Shown here piece by piece: positions 45,780 through 58,700 of a DNA stretch of 64,000 bases. Numbering within the stretch: position 1 is the first letter of the stretch; each line of letters starts with the position of its first letter. The notes beneath the pieces are model-generated. The model was not told the DNA's origin and did no database searches. It was given only the letters and a program-made list of their open reading frames with translations. Both the position numbers and the translations under genes were made by a program. The stretch is from Ampelocalamus luodianensis (Eukaryota; Streptophyta; Magnoliopsida; Poales; Poaceae): NCBI GenBank assembly GCA_036346255.1, contig CM070617.1, positions 4,877,501-4,941,500 of the forward strand. The letters are read 5' to 3'.

Positions 45780-46135
45780 TTATTATTATTTAATCTTTTT
45801 TTTAAATTAATTTTAAAGTTAACCCCTCGCAAACTTTATTTCCAATTCTGACCCCTTTGGTCACGCCACCACCCGTAGCGTGACCAAACAACACCGCCAC
45901 GCCACAAGATAAGTCCCAAAATCGCACTTTTTGTCACGCCACCGTGGTGGCGTGACTCAAACATCATCCACGCCACCACCGGTGGCGTGACAAGACTTTG
46001 ACCGTAAATGGGTGGCGTGTGATGTTGTTTGATCACGCTACGGGTGGTGGCGTGACCAAAAGGGTCAGAATTGGAAATAAAGTTTGCGATGGGTTAAAAT
46101 TAAAATTAATTTAAAAAAAGATTAAATAAAAAAAA
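45780..46135. mobile_element. foldback/MITE with GTCACGCCACC palindromes
   Basis: The two halves are inverted copies over about 100 bp each. Left: TTTAATCTTTTTTTTAAATT, then CGCAAACTTTATTTCCAATT, then GGTCACGCCACCACCCGTAG. The right half, as reverse complement, has the same order with few differences. The centre holds further inverted GTCACGCCACC / GGTGGCGTGAC copies at about 45925-45955 and 45968-46020. The target duplication is not clear. No coding potential. Confidence 0.75.
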
Positions 46136-47494
46136 ATCTTATACGGTTCTGTGTTTGCCTCTTTGGCTTCTGCTCATGACCTCTCTTTTTTTTTCATGTT
46201 TCGTTATATTGGGGCTGTGTTCTTTCATAGTCCCATTGCTGCAGGGCTTGTGTTGTTTTTATACTTACCGGAGCGAGCGTTCTCTGCCAGAGTTGGACTC
46301 CCTTATGTACGCATCCATGGACAAAATTTTCCGTGACCTGAGCATGGAGCTTTGTAAAGTGTCAAATTTTGTCAGTAAAATAGAGACATGCCAATGTGCC
46401 ATGCATGTATGGTCCTATGTAGCTTGGACTTTGGAGTTTGGCCTGCTGCCTGTACAACCATGTGCACATACTGACGTACCAAGGCTACGGATTGAAGAAA
46501 CAAATCTTAGCGAGTTTTCTATATTTAAGTGAGTGCCAACAAGTTGCAGTCGGAATATGATTAAACATGCAATAACCTTTTTCTTGCATGGAGCAGATGC
46601 CAATGTTTTTTTTACTCAGTCAGATAGTAAATATAGCTCTGAAAATTGGAATTATGGCTCCTACAATGGGGGAAAATTGAAAATCAAAAGAAAAATAAAA
46701 AGGGAAATGTGCGTGCATCAGTATAATATACATAAACAATTTCAGTTATTTCAGCTTCTTGCTCCAAATAACTAAACACATATACCCGAAACGTGTGAAG
46801 AATACATAAACATTTGGTTCTAGGTAGTAAGTTCCAACAATGTATAAGAACATGGGATGAGGTTAGTGGCTGACGACTAGGACCCACTTGTCGTCGCCTG
46901 GAGGTCGAGGAATGATAGGATGGACCATCACCACCACCGTTGACTCGTTCTTTTATATTAGTATATATATAAAGATAACCAGTAGAAACCAAGTTAAACA
47001 GACCACTTGGCCAGCGCCGGCCAACTACTGCATCTCCGGCGCGGTGTCTTCTTCTCCGATGAATTTCGGATGTGTAGGGAGCTTGCAGTTTAGTCTAGAC
47101 TACATAATAACTATGTTGCAATTTTCTTTGTTTTCTGGCCTTCAATGTAAATCTTGGGACTTTGTGCTGTGCTAAACCAGGGTATTTTTCCTTCAAAGAA
47201 AAGAAAAGAAAAACAAACCACTTGACCATCAAACCTCGGCCACAGGCACTCATCCAAGCGGCGATGGCTCGAGAAATGAACATGTAGCACACTTCATAAC
47301 TAAAGAATAATATAATTGCTTATCAGAACACAGATTATACAGCAAAATGGATTTCAGCTACTGCAACCGACAAAATAATTCACCTTAGCGAACTTATCTA
47401 CATGGCTAAGACGCGCAAGAATGAAATGACATGATTTGACCTGAGCCTAAAATAAATGGAGAGGAACATGATTATTTGCTTCCTCTGGTGTCTC
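46136..47494. other. intergenic, no gene recognised
   Basis: An open frame at 46155-46532 starts with a hydrophobic stretch but has no recognisable motif or supporting splice context, so I do not call it. The right part is the 3' flank of the RING gene. Confidence 0.4.
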
Positions 47495-49806
47495 CTAAGC
47501 CGCGGCTGCTTTGCAAATCGGGCATGAGTTCTTCATCTGCAACCACTTCTTTAAGCAGTCAGCGTGGAAGTCGTGGCTGCATTTCAGTGTTCCCAGCAAC
47601 TCCTTGTCTTTGTATTCCTCCTGTCAGAATACATCCATCATAAGTCAGAATTGGGCAAAAATTTCAGGGCATGGTTGCAAATTGTTCAACATGGAACTGG
47701 CAATTCAAAATAAAGCATTTAAAGAAAATTGTACCAGGCAAATTGCACAGCTCCCATCATCTTGATCGCTTTGCGTTTGATCAGAACTGCAACAAACCAC
47801 TTCTCTCACACAACCTGAGATTTTTTCGTCAGCCAAGCCTGTGTTGACGTTACCAATAAATTCTCCCAACGCCGACAGATCCTGTTCATAGCAAAAGAGA
47901 GTTCAGAAAGATACTCAAAATTTCTGGTGCAGGAGGCATACAGGCATGGAGAAGCAAAAGGCAGGTGTTCCTACCTCATAACTCATGTCATCAATGTCCA
48001 GTCTCATGTCCCTGTGGGGGTCAGCTGCTTCTCTTGATTCATAGAAAACCAACTGGTTCAGCATCATAAACCGCTTCACAAATAGCATAGCAGCTAAATC
48101 AGTTCAGAATTCAAATTCACATCGATACAAACTTAATTACGTGAAAACTGGAAAGAAGTATCTACCTCTGCCTCAATCATCAATGGATGAAAACCATGGT
48201 ATGAGCTCCTAGCCCTTCTGTTCCGTCCACTGTTAGCATGCCCTACGGACACATGCCTTGCACGTCTAGAAGATGCAGCAGCTCCGATAGGAAATGGCTG
48301 ACCAATCCTCACAGATGTAGAGGTAGCTGCAGAGCTAGCAGGTGGATAGCTCGGAATGACCGCCTCAGGGGGAATTGCTCTGGAGCCGGAGGAAGCTGCA
48401 GAAGATGGATGACCGTAGCTAGGAACAGTGTTGCCATGAACAGATCTAGGAGCATAGCCACCATTGGTCAATATCCCACTGCCAGAAGAAACATGGAAAG
48501 TTGGGACAGCAGCAACACTAGCATTGCTTCTTTGCACAGCAGGATAGTAAGGCCTCTCCCTCAGATCCCTGCTAGTGATTCCAGTGGCACCTACACAACC
48601 ATCAAAACACATGTGCTGTAAGTATGAAGAACGAGATAAACTTAAATCATATAGAAGATTAGAGACACTAATAATCCACATTTTCCAGGTAAACTGCAGC
48701 ACAAGATTGAAACCAAGCAGCAGGTAAGTATTATGTTTTAAATCAAGGCATAAAAGACACTCCATACCAAAACTAATATGGCTTATGCTTGGTTCCACCA
48801 TTTATTATGCGAACAAAGGCTTCGAGGGATGTTAATATTCAGGTGCAACACAGGTAAGTACATCAGGCAGAAAACAAAGACAAATCTAGCACATTTAACT
48901 AAGTATTAACTACTAAGTTAGAAAAAAACCTACCATTAACTACTAACCTGAAGGTACAGTTCTTGTTGGCACTGAAAAGGGTGCTTGGTTCCTTTCCAAT
49001 GATGTACTTAGGGAAACACTTGCAGTTGAATGGAATGGCGGTGGATGAATGTTGTTTGGTGTGTAAGCTGAAGCTGGTCTAGGTTCTAATGAAATATTGG
49101 TGCGATTGTGGCGCGCTCTAACATTCCTCTGAGATCCTTCTTGATTAGCTAAGCGCTGGTCATTCCGATTGCTTGGGCCAATGCTTAAAGGCATTTGAGG
49201 ATGCAAGGGCTCAGGAAGTGTAGTAGGATTTGGCGGCACATAATTAGAGAACTGAGTACTGGAAGAGCTTCCGACATAATAACCACCTACACTGATCCCA
49301 TCCACAGGATTTATGATGGTATTTTTTCGTTTTATTGCGGCCCTTCTGTTGTCCACATGGGAACTCACTGGAGCAAAGCCTTCCTCAGATCTATGTGGAT
49401 AACTTGGAGCAGATTCAGGTAGAGCATCGTAGGCTAAATGACTATTGGAGCTTCCAGCAGGATAGTGAACAAACGGAACATGTGAGGTCCCTGTGTTCCC
49501 TATTCTATGACCTGAATATTGCGCAGCACGACTTGAAGATGGAAGGTCATTTGATCTAATTGCCACACTCCCACTGCCTGAAGGGCCAATTCTAAGGGGG
49601 GCATCACTTCCAGCTTGCACAAATAGCTTCTGACCTGAGATTAAAAAATAAACGTATTACTTTATCACAATTCAGATACATGTACAGCAGAAGAGTATTG
49701 ATGAAGTCCAGCTACCTAAAGGCAATGGTTCGTTGAGTGACCCGTTTCTGGGTTGGATATGATCCATCTCTGGCAACTGGAGATGGTTGTGATGGTGTCT
49801 AGCCAT
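47495..49806 (-). CDS. RING-H2 E3 ubiquitin ligase, disordered N-terminus
   Basis: A RING-H2 protein that would transfer ubiquitin from an E2 to a substrate. Coding exons 49716-49806, 48948-49634, 48166-48590, 47975-48073, 47735-47881 and 47495-47620 sum to 1575 nt, 524 aa, in frame. Residues 1-400 are low-complexity, rich in Ser, Pro, Asn and His (MARHHHNHLQLPEMDHIQPR at the start; SSYHGFHPLMIEAE at the end). Then come RFMMLNQLVFYESREAADPH and DIDDMSYEDLSALGEFIGNV, the typical pre-RING segment of the MBR/HIP1-like plant group. The C-terminal RING is CAICLEEYKD...LKCSHDFHADCLKKW...CPIC with C-x2-C, C-x-H-x2-H-x2-C and C-x2-C spacing. The ATG lies shortly after an acceptor near 49840, so most of the 5' UTR is in another exon. 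MBR1/MBR2-type identity is likely but not proven. Confidence 0.88.
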
Positions 49807-52786
49807 AAAACAAGAGTCCAGTATGGTTGCCCTTAACCTGCAAATCACAAACTGAAACAATATCCATAATTCAGCACCATACTACATTGTAGATCCAAAA
49901 TTCCAAATGGAACAATACTGGAACACGGATGCAACACGGATGTTACTTAGCTACCGATTGTTGCAAGTCAGACCAAAACATAGAAATAATAGCACATATT
50001 GAAGTCATACAAGTGCAACTTTCATATTACAATGTTTGATCGCTGGTACATGGATCATGAATAGTAGACACTACAATTTTGAATGGGTGTAACAACAGAC
50101 AGCAAAATATACTGGAATAACTACAGCTTTTTTGTACATTCCTAGTTAAAAAAAGTGAATATATGTATTGTTGATACCAAAATAAGTAGCAAAAGATCAA
50201 GTGGATTTACAACCACATTGTATATCATAGTATTCCTTCCAGTACTACAGCTTTTTTGTACATTCCTAGTAAATATATATGTATAATAAAACTTGCTACA
50301 TTATTTAAACTTTACATGGCAGGGAAGACATTGTCAAGATGTCACATTTCTAAGATCCTTCGCGGAAGTGTTTGCGCCCTTCCTCTGTTTATTGGTAAAT
50401 CCACCTCATTTCTACATCATCAACCAATCTAGTTTGAATTTCTTTCAAATAATAACCAGCAAATAATATCCTCAACATGCAAATTGGAGACAGACTGCAG
50501 TTTTGCTTTGTTTTAAGGGTCCTAGTTATATCTTAACATCCAGTCCTACATTATTAGGCCCCTTTTCCCCAAAGCTTGAAGAACATTAGTATTAAACCAC
50601 TCTGGTTGGAAACTGTTAGTGCTTGATTTTTTAAGCTTGTCTCCTTCTAATGATCAAGTCAGCCACCAAAAAATAATAAAAGTAGTGTGTGTTAATGCTG
50701 ATCCACTTGATCAACACTTTGGCCAACCTGGATTCTCTACAAACTAACAATGGCCTATCAATGATTTCGACATACCATCGATGGCATAGTTCTGTGATGA
50801 ATTTCACAATACAAACCACCAATACGACAAATGGAGTGTAGCCAATTGAACATACGCCTCGCCCAAATAACATCGGTCCACCAAAAATGAATCGAAGGCA
50901 TGGATCATTCATTTAGATAACTGATGTAGAAGTCTCACGACTACTGACTACCCTCACTTTGAAGAAGACACAACTGCAATGCTGATGTTCAGTATGCCCC
51001 AACTGAGGACAAATGATACAAGTCTTCCAAAAGCACAGTAGAAATTGGAAGAGCTCTTCCATTTCCTACTGCAGCAGTTAGCACCAGAAAGGGGCATAAA
51101 TAAATCAAGGCACCCATCATATCCATCTGTTTAACCTTTAGAATATTATTGATCTATTAAAATCAAGATGTCATACAAGAAACTGAATATCCAAGGGTCA
51201 TCTAGCACCTGCAATGCCATTAATAGCTTAGTCCAAATGATCGTGTATACTGCTGCTGGCAAAATAGTCAAACTAGAATCCTCTAGAACAAATAGCCTTA
51301 TCTTATGATTTAGCACAGGCAGAAAGGGACCTGAGGAGCTAAGGAGAAGAAGTGAAAAATGTCTGGATACAGAATAATAGTTAGAAAAGGTATATTCAAA
51401 TAAAAAGGTTACTGTAATTTCACAACAAAACAATTAGGCCAAAAGTAACCAACATAAATCTCAAGATTGCAAACCAACATAAATCTCAAGATTGCAACTA
51501 CAGCATTTTTTGGGATTATTCAATAACCTGGCCATCATTTTGCTGACGGAAATGGCAAAAGCTTACACAAACTAACTCCCGAATTGGTCCAGTGTGAAGT
51601 TAGAAGAAAACAGTCAATCACATCCCCAAAGATTGAAAATCAACTCTAGTAAATCTCATTTCACTGCTTTTCAACGAAGTATATTATGGTTGACGCGAAA
51701 TCTCACCCCCTGGCCTGGCATTTCAGCATAAATAACGCTTTTGAGCCATTTCTGACAACACAAAAGAATTGCATAGAAATGCTACAGAATATCAAACAAG
51801 GAGCACCTGAAGATGCAGAGGACATGACAGTGCTTATTGGAATTGAAAGCATATGCAAATGTGAATAACTACCACCAAAAAGAGGGAACATTGCCCCCTA
51901 AGTGGAGTACATATGTTCGCTTCTAACAACAAACTGTGCCTGTAGAATGTTTAACTTCGCCTCAGTTTGTTGAAAAATTCACAAAGCGATCAACCCAGGA
52001 AGTTAGTCACAACGGCATACTTAGCAGCAAAGAGATGCACGAGTAATGCATATTATTTTTAGAATTTGTTAGCTGTGGTAACCAACATAATCAAAATGAT
52101 TACTGCGAGCAGCTTGCAACACGCCTCTTACATAAGCAAGAGACCATATGGAGAAAGCCGATGATTAAACAAACCAATCACGATGGAATCCACCTACTAG
52201 CTTTTTTAAAAAAAGCTTTTTGGGCGTGTTAGGGAACATAAATAAGCGATTAGTTGGTAGATGGGGCAATCTAGGCATGTAAACGACCAACTCTACTCTA
52301 TTCATAAGGTTAATCGAGTTGATGCAGCACAAAACCATAAGAAATTAGCCGAATGGATCAGCAAATCCTCTCCTCTCGTTAAGATCATCTCGATTCTCGC
52401 ATGCCAACTTGTACAAATCGGACAACAACTACATCAACATCCAGACAAGTATTTTCCGATAAAAAAAATTCCTCGTCGAATCAAGCCACCGATCGTATCA
52501 CAACAGGGGTCAATCGCATCAAAAGTATAAAACTAGACTAGAACAGCAGAATCATCCGAAACTAACAGCAAATCGAAGGGCAGTACCTCGCGGGGCGATC
52601 GATCCGTGGCCCGAATCGACGCGATCCGGCCCGATTCGCGCGGAATTCCGGGGGAGATTTTTGGGGGAAATCCCTGTGAGGAAGCCTCGGGGCGGAGACG
52701 CAACCGCTGCTGCTCGCGTCGCTCTACACAATCAAGAGAATTTGCCCGTGGGGGAAGGGAGGAAGGGAGGCGGAAGGGAGGGGAGG
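49807..52786 (-). other. 5' UTR and long leader intron of the RING gene
   Basis: The leader exon (about 52588 to about 52765) is GC-rich and ends with a donor GAG/GTACTGCC on the minus strand. The intron runs about 2.7 kb to the acceptor near 49840. No coding sequence or transposon end was recognised in it. The short open frames are AT-rich and motif-free. Confidence 0.55.
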
Positions 52787-52796
52787 TATTTATAAA
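52787..52796 (-). promoter_or_regulatory. TATA box of the RING gene
   Basis: The minus strand reads CCTTTATAAATACC, followed about 30 nt downstream by the purine/pyrimidine-rich leader. The sequence is canonical. Confidence 0.6.
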
Positions 52797-52800
52797 GGAG

Positions 52801-54963
52801 GAGGCGAGGAGAAGGGGGTGGTGGGCGTTGGGGGCGGTGAAGGGAAGCGCCTGGCGGGCTGGGGCCCACAGCCCTGTCACACTTGGGTCTCTACGACCCA
52901 AAATAAAAGCGCCTTTATTTTTATTTTCAATTTGTGGGTCCTCATGTCAGTGGAGGACAATAGGGTACACCCAGTAGCTGGGGCCCGGGAGTTGAGGCTA
53001 GTAGGCAACCACGACGTCGACGCTGACACGTACTAGTATACAGCTGTAGATACGGTACACGTACGTATAACGTATGGTATATGTCGATGGATAGGATAAG
53101 ACGTGAAACATGGGCACGTTGACTCACGGCACCGTCCTTTTCTAGGTGCTTTTGTGTGCTTCTTAACGGCCGTGTTTTGGATGAAGCTCTAGTGTGAAAA
53201 CAAATCACAATTGTATTTTTGGCATGCAAGAATCGAGGAAGAGTTTATATATGGGTGCTTTTTCTAGTGTGATTTTGGCTTGAAAAAGGGGGACAATATC
53301 TGTTCTTTGCAATTTATCCTGAACAATTATGGCGTATTGGTTGTGGATTTTTGAAAGTTCGTAATTAGTAGGATTTAAACCTTGGTATGCATTCGTTGCG
53401 CTGTCAATTGGGCCACAGACTGGTACTGAAAAACAAAAGAGAGATGCAAATTCGTTCTCTAGAAAGACCGTGCCAACTTTGGTATGGAGAAATTTTGGAT
53501 TCTTCTTTTTATAAAGGAAGATTTGTAAGGAAATACCAATTGCATTTTTTGTATGCAAGAACGGAGTAAGTTTTGCTATCTTCAAGCAGGGGAAAAATTT
53601 GTGTTCTTTGCAATTTATCCTAAACAATTATGGCGTATTGGTGTGGACAGGGATGAAAAAAAGGATACAAATTATCCATATTAATTAGTTATCGTATTCG
53701 ATAGGATACCGATATGATATAGATTTTTTCATTTGATTACCAATTTCTCTCATAGTCGTATTCGTATTCATATTCAAATTCAAATTCGTATAAAAAAATA
53801 TAAATGCGAATATGGTATGGATTTTCCCTATCCGAATTGTTATTTTATCCGAGCTATTTGTATTCGATGAAGTAATATAATTATTTTATTGCAGTATGCC
53901 AAATTATTTGCCCGAGTTTTTCTAATTTAATGTGAATTCATGTTCCTTTAGGTGAACAAAAAATATTGGAATAATTAAGTATGATTGGACGAGGATAAAA
54001 CATCACTAATATGATTGTACGAGGATAAAACATCACTAATATGACTAAACGATGCATAGGTTATTAGGATATCCGGATCCGACCGAATTGACTAGATATT
54101 CTATTCGAATTCGTATTCGTTGTGACATTCGATTCATATTCGTGTTCGATCATATTCAAATTCGTTTCTGCGAGGATACTGAGAGTTTAGGAAGATTTGT
54201 ACGGAAATGTTGGATTCTTGACTTAACGGAAGGAGGGAAAAAAGAGTTGGATTTCTGCTGATGCTTAGTACTCAATCTGAGGCCACAAGTCCCCATGCAA
54301 CCTTTTTCCTTGCAGGTGGAGCCCAGCACGCTCACAAGTGAAAACACGCTCGGTTCTTCTATTTCTGAAAGACACCACATTCTGGCTAAAAAAAAAGACG
54401 TGCAAAATACCTTCTTAAACCAAAAAAAAAAATCAAAACTTCCGAAAAATAAGAAGAAGAAGAAGAGAAAACTACAAAACGGAACTGTGCGCGAGACGGC
54501 TGGGTAGCGACGGACGGGCACGACACGAGCGGCGAGAGCCGCAATGAGGAGGAGGAGACGTGGCTGGGCGGCGCACCGGACAAGGGGCATCAGCATGTGG
54601 TCAGTCAGATGCCGTGGCCACCGCGTGCGCCAGCCAAGCGCGTCACGCGGCCCACTGCGAGTCCGCAACGGTGGTCTGGGACTGGGAGCATGGACCATTC
54701 GGCGATCGGCACTCGATGGCGAGAGTAGTGGTATATTTACTACCTACCGCTGGGCTTCGGCTAATCCACACATGGATCTTTTCTTTTCGCCATGTGGGGC
54801 ATTTATCTCCCTGGCCCGGAGCCTCGCAGAGTCCGAGGGGAGGACGCACGCAGTCGCAGCACGTCGCGTTGTTCACGCGTGGAAAGGTCGGACGCCAAGG
54901 AGAGGTCGTCGTCGCCGTCTACTCCGCGGTGCGGGCGGGCTTTATCAAGCATCCAATAGCCAA
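52801..54963. other. intergenic with duplicated and AT-rich repeats
   Basis: A block of about 110 bp containing GCAATTTATCCTGAACAATT and GGCGTATTGG occurs at 53215-53345 and, diverged, at 53545-53650. From 53650 to 54180 the DNA is built of TATTCGAATTCGTATTCG-type repeats that follow CAGGGATGAAAAAAAGGATA, similar to grass hAT-type MITEs, but I cannot define the right end. No gene was recognised. Confidence 0.5.
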
Positions 54964-55283
54964 GCTAGAGTGATGAATATATTTTTTTCTTCCTTTTTGG
55001 CGCATGCTAGTGTGATGAATCTTTTTTTTCCTTCTTCTTTTTGGTGAATGCTAGTGTGATGAATCTTTTTTCTCTTCCTTTTTTTGGCGAATGCTAGTGT
55101 GATGAATCTTTTCTTCTTTTTTGGTTCGTGCTAGTGTGATGAATCTTTTTTTTTTCTTCCTTTTTTGGCGAATGCTAGTGTGATTAATCTTTTTTCTTCT
55201 TCTTTTTTTGGTGCATGCTAGAGAGATGAACATTTTTTTTCTTCCTTTTTTTGGCGAATGCTAGTGTGATGAATATTTTTTGC
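54964..55283 (+). repeat. minisatellite, about 8 units of 40-47 bp
   Basis: Each unit has the core GAATGCTAGTGTGATGAATC followed by a T-rich tract with CTTC interruptions and TTTTTGG. Units vary in T-tract length and in single bases (CGCATG, TTCGTG, AGAGAGATGAAC). It lies in the interval downstream of the ACX4 gene. No coding role was seen. Confidence 0.85.
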
Positions 55284-55723
55284 ACGCCAGGTGCATAACG
55301 GAAGTAATCTATCTCTTACTTGCACTCAATTTCCAACATGGTTGCCAAAAAATATAACTAAAGTAAAAGAACAGGGCAAGGTTCCTTCCCAGCCGCAGCC
55401 AGTACCCAAGACAAGTTACAACAACTAAACACCAAGATTTAGTATACAAGACGGAACTAATTTTATTTTGTCGTCCGCCTGCAGGCACGATTCCATAATG
55501 CAGTTCGTTACATATCCTCCTTTACATCATACCCAGCCAGCCAGCCAACATTGACCAGAAATTTTTCAGGCTATTTTCAAGGAATGCCTTTGGTCCGCAT
55601 CAAGTTATAGTGCTGTAGCTCTTGTTCCAATCATCGGACCATGAGGAGGGCCTGATTTTATTTGCTTGTCTTAGTTACAAAATCAGAAGAAACAGCACAG
55701 GCCTGTAGTTTAGCTTTAGAAAA
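55284..55723. other. 3' flank of the acyl-CoA oxidase gene
   Basis: Probable 3' UTR and downstream DNA of the minus-strand ACX4 gene. No other gene was seen. Confidence 0.5.
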
Positions 55724-58700
55724 CTACAGCCGAGCTTTCGCTAATGCAGCTGGTTTGAAGCTCGCGATCCCAGTGATTTCTCTACCAGTCACCAGGCTGT
55801 TGATGTCGTATGTGCCCTCATAGGAGTAAATTGGCTCCAGATCGCAGAATGCCTACAAGGATTGTGACAACCATGAAAATAATCAAACATCGTATGAATG
55901 ATTTGAGGTATAAGGCACTATGGCAAACAACTAGCCATGTGAATGTTAAATACCTTTGCTACTAAAAAGTCAGTCAAAATTCCATTTCCACCCAGCAATT
56001 CTCGACCAAGAGACACCACCTCACGAGCCCTTATGGAAGTCCAAGCCTAAATGTGACAGCCGGGAATAAAATGTTATAATCACTGATATATCAAAGCAAC
56101 ACATAGGAGTAGTTCAAAGGAAGAGTGCCTTCGCTAGCTAAGTGACAAACCTTCCCTAAACTAGCATGGCCTGGTGTCATTTTCCCCGACTCATAAAGTT
56201 TGCACAGACGCCAGCCAACAAGAAGCATAGCTTGGATGCTACCAAGCATCCGGACAAGTTTTTCTTGGTTCAGCTGAAAAGCTGCTAGAGGAACTCCGAA
56301 CTGTTTCCTTTCTTTCAAATACCTATTTCAATTTATACTAAAAAGGTGAAATACATATCATGTGGCATAAAGAAGTGTAAAGTGATAAGGTGATCCATAC
56401 CGATGGCACACATCAAACACCCCCATTGATATGCCAATTGGTTGCCATGCCACCATAATACGTGAAATAGCAAGGACCTGTTTAGGCAGTTACAAGTCAG
56501 TACTCCACGGAACTACATAACGATTTAGCAAAACTAGAAAAATGCGATCAGTACCTTGCTTATATCCTGAAATGAATTGACTCCTGGCAATCGGTCTTCC
56601 TCACAAACAAACACTTTCTTAAAAACTATATCACCGTTCTGAACCATTCGGAGACCAATTTTGTTCTCAATCTTTGTAGCTTTCAAACCAGGAGCTCCTT
56701 TCCTCACAATAAATCTAGAAGCAATCAAGTGGATTATGAGAAGACAAATGATCCTGAACTACTGCATAAATGACTTTTTAACATGTAAACAGAATAAGCA
56801 CAAAGGGTACTGCATTAGATAACAATACTAGCTAATTCATGTTCAGCTTGATGCTTCAAAGGGAAATTTCACCAACTAAGAGAAGACGATTTACCCATTT
56901 AGTTGTTTTGTATCTGCATTCCTGGCTAATACCACGAGCACATCTGCAAAAGTACCGTTACCTATCCAGCGCTTTTGTCCATCTATATGCCAACCACCAG
57001 GTACCTGTTCCATAATAAGCCACAACATTTATGGTACACACTATTGCTTACCCATTAAAAACTCAAATAATCCACGAATATCCCAAAAATACCTCAGGAC
57101 TATTCAACTTTATATTTGTACAAGTACTGCAATGGGGGAGCATGACACAACATCCAAATATGGAGCTGAAACAGGTGTCCAGCCACCCTGCATACTGCAC
57201 CCCAGATGTGTGTACCATCTGCTCAGGTTCACGGTGTGTGCCTGTGCTTACTACATTTGGAGGATTAAGAATTCAATATAAGAGGTTTATGGTTCGCTTT
57301 TTGGATCAATAATTTTTCCTCTCAAATTTTAGCCTATTTATAGTTATTTTTTGGGCAAGATGTTTTTTTATTTGATCCATGCATGCAGGCAGATCAAAGC
57401 ATTGGGGTACAGGTTTCAATCGGAGAATATTTTGAATTGGAGTGTCTTTATTACTCTATATAATCCTGTTCTCCACTTACGTTGAGAGAAGGCACGAAAG
57501 CCAAACAGTTCAATAAAAAATAAAACTAAATCCTAAGAAAATAGGAAGGAAGAAAAGTAAGTGTGCCAAGATGTTGCTGTCATGGGCCAGGGTACTGTAG
57601 CACGGGAATAGGAAGGGATTACCTTCTCAGATAAGAATATCTATTTTCTTAAATAGTTGATTAGTTTCCTTGTATAGAGATTAGGTAATTGGAAAGGTTA
57701 TCTATTAGTTAGGAAAGTCATCTTTTAGATTGATTCTATCTATAATTGTTAGAAGAACCCTCTATATAAGGAGACATATTGTAATCGTTGGCATTAAGCA
57801 AAGAGAATACAATAGTCAAAGTCCCAATCCCCTCGTCTCCCCAATCTATAGTCTTCCCTCTCCCTTAGCAGCCGACGCCACCCGGCTATCCACCCGGTGA
57901 TGTTTACCCCTATGATCTAAGAATCATAACAACTTGGTATCAGAGCCAACACCATAGTTTCTGCTGCCGAGAATTTCAAGGCCATGAGGGCCACCCTCAA
58001 TGAGATGAGTGCCAACGTAGACGACATGAAAGCCATCTTGGCAGACATGACGGTTATGGTGGCCAAGCTGATTGAAAAGGAGGAGGAGGAGGAGGAGGCA
58101 CGGGCAGCAGCTGCTACGCGATGTGCGCTGCCGAAGGCATCTCTGATTTCTTCCGTGACTTCTGCATCGTCGACCTCTCTGTCTATGGTTGCCCAAACAG
58201 TGCCCTCGCCGAGGAAGAAGACCAATGCCCAACGGCTGTCTTCTCCACGCGACCGGTCGACATCTATTGGAGCGTTGCGGATCATCTTCCATGCAATGTT
58301 CCGCCGGCGCCACGACCTCTTGTCAACATGGGGTCTCCTAGGGTTTCAACCATGGCCGCCACCACAACTTGAGGACGAGCGGTCGCGAAAGGTGGGGAGT
58401 AGTGTCATGGTTCAAGACCGGTTGGTGCAATTAAAAATAATAATTGCGTCTCACACGTGTGAACAAAGACCATAGATCTCGATAGTTAGTACTAATCCAC
58501 GTGAATAGGAAGGGATTACCTTTTCAGATAAGAATATCTATTTCCTTAAATAGTTGATTAGTTTCTTTGTATAAGGATTAGGTAATTGAAAATGTTATCT
58601 ATTAGTTAGGAAAATTATCTATTAGTTAGGAAAGTCATCTTTTAGATTGATCATATCCATAATTGTTAGAAGAACCCTCCATACAAGGAGACATATTGTA

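Noticed and set aside
46155..46532. 125-codon open frame with a hydrophobic start
   Set aside because: No recognisable motif and no promoter or splice support; the hydrophobic stretch follows from T-rich DNA.
54964..55283. Repeat array considered as CRISPR
   Set aside because: Units are head-to-tail without unique spacers, T-rich and in a plant genome; it is a minisatellite.
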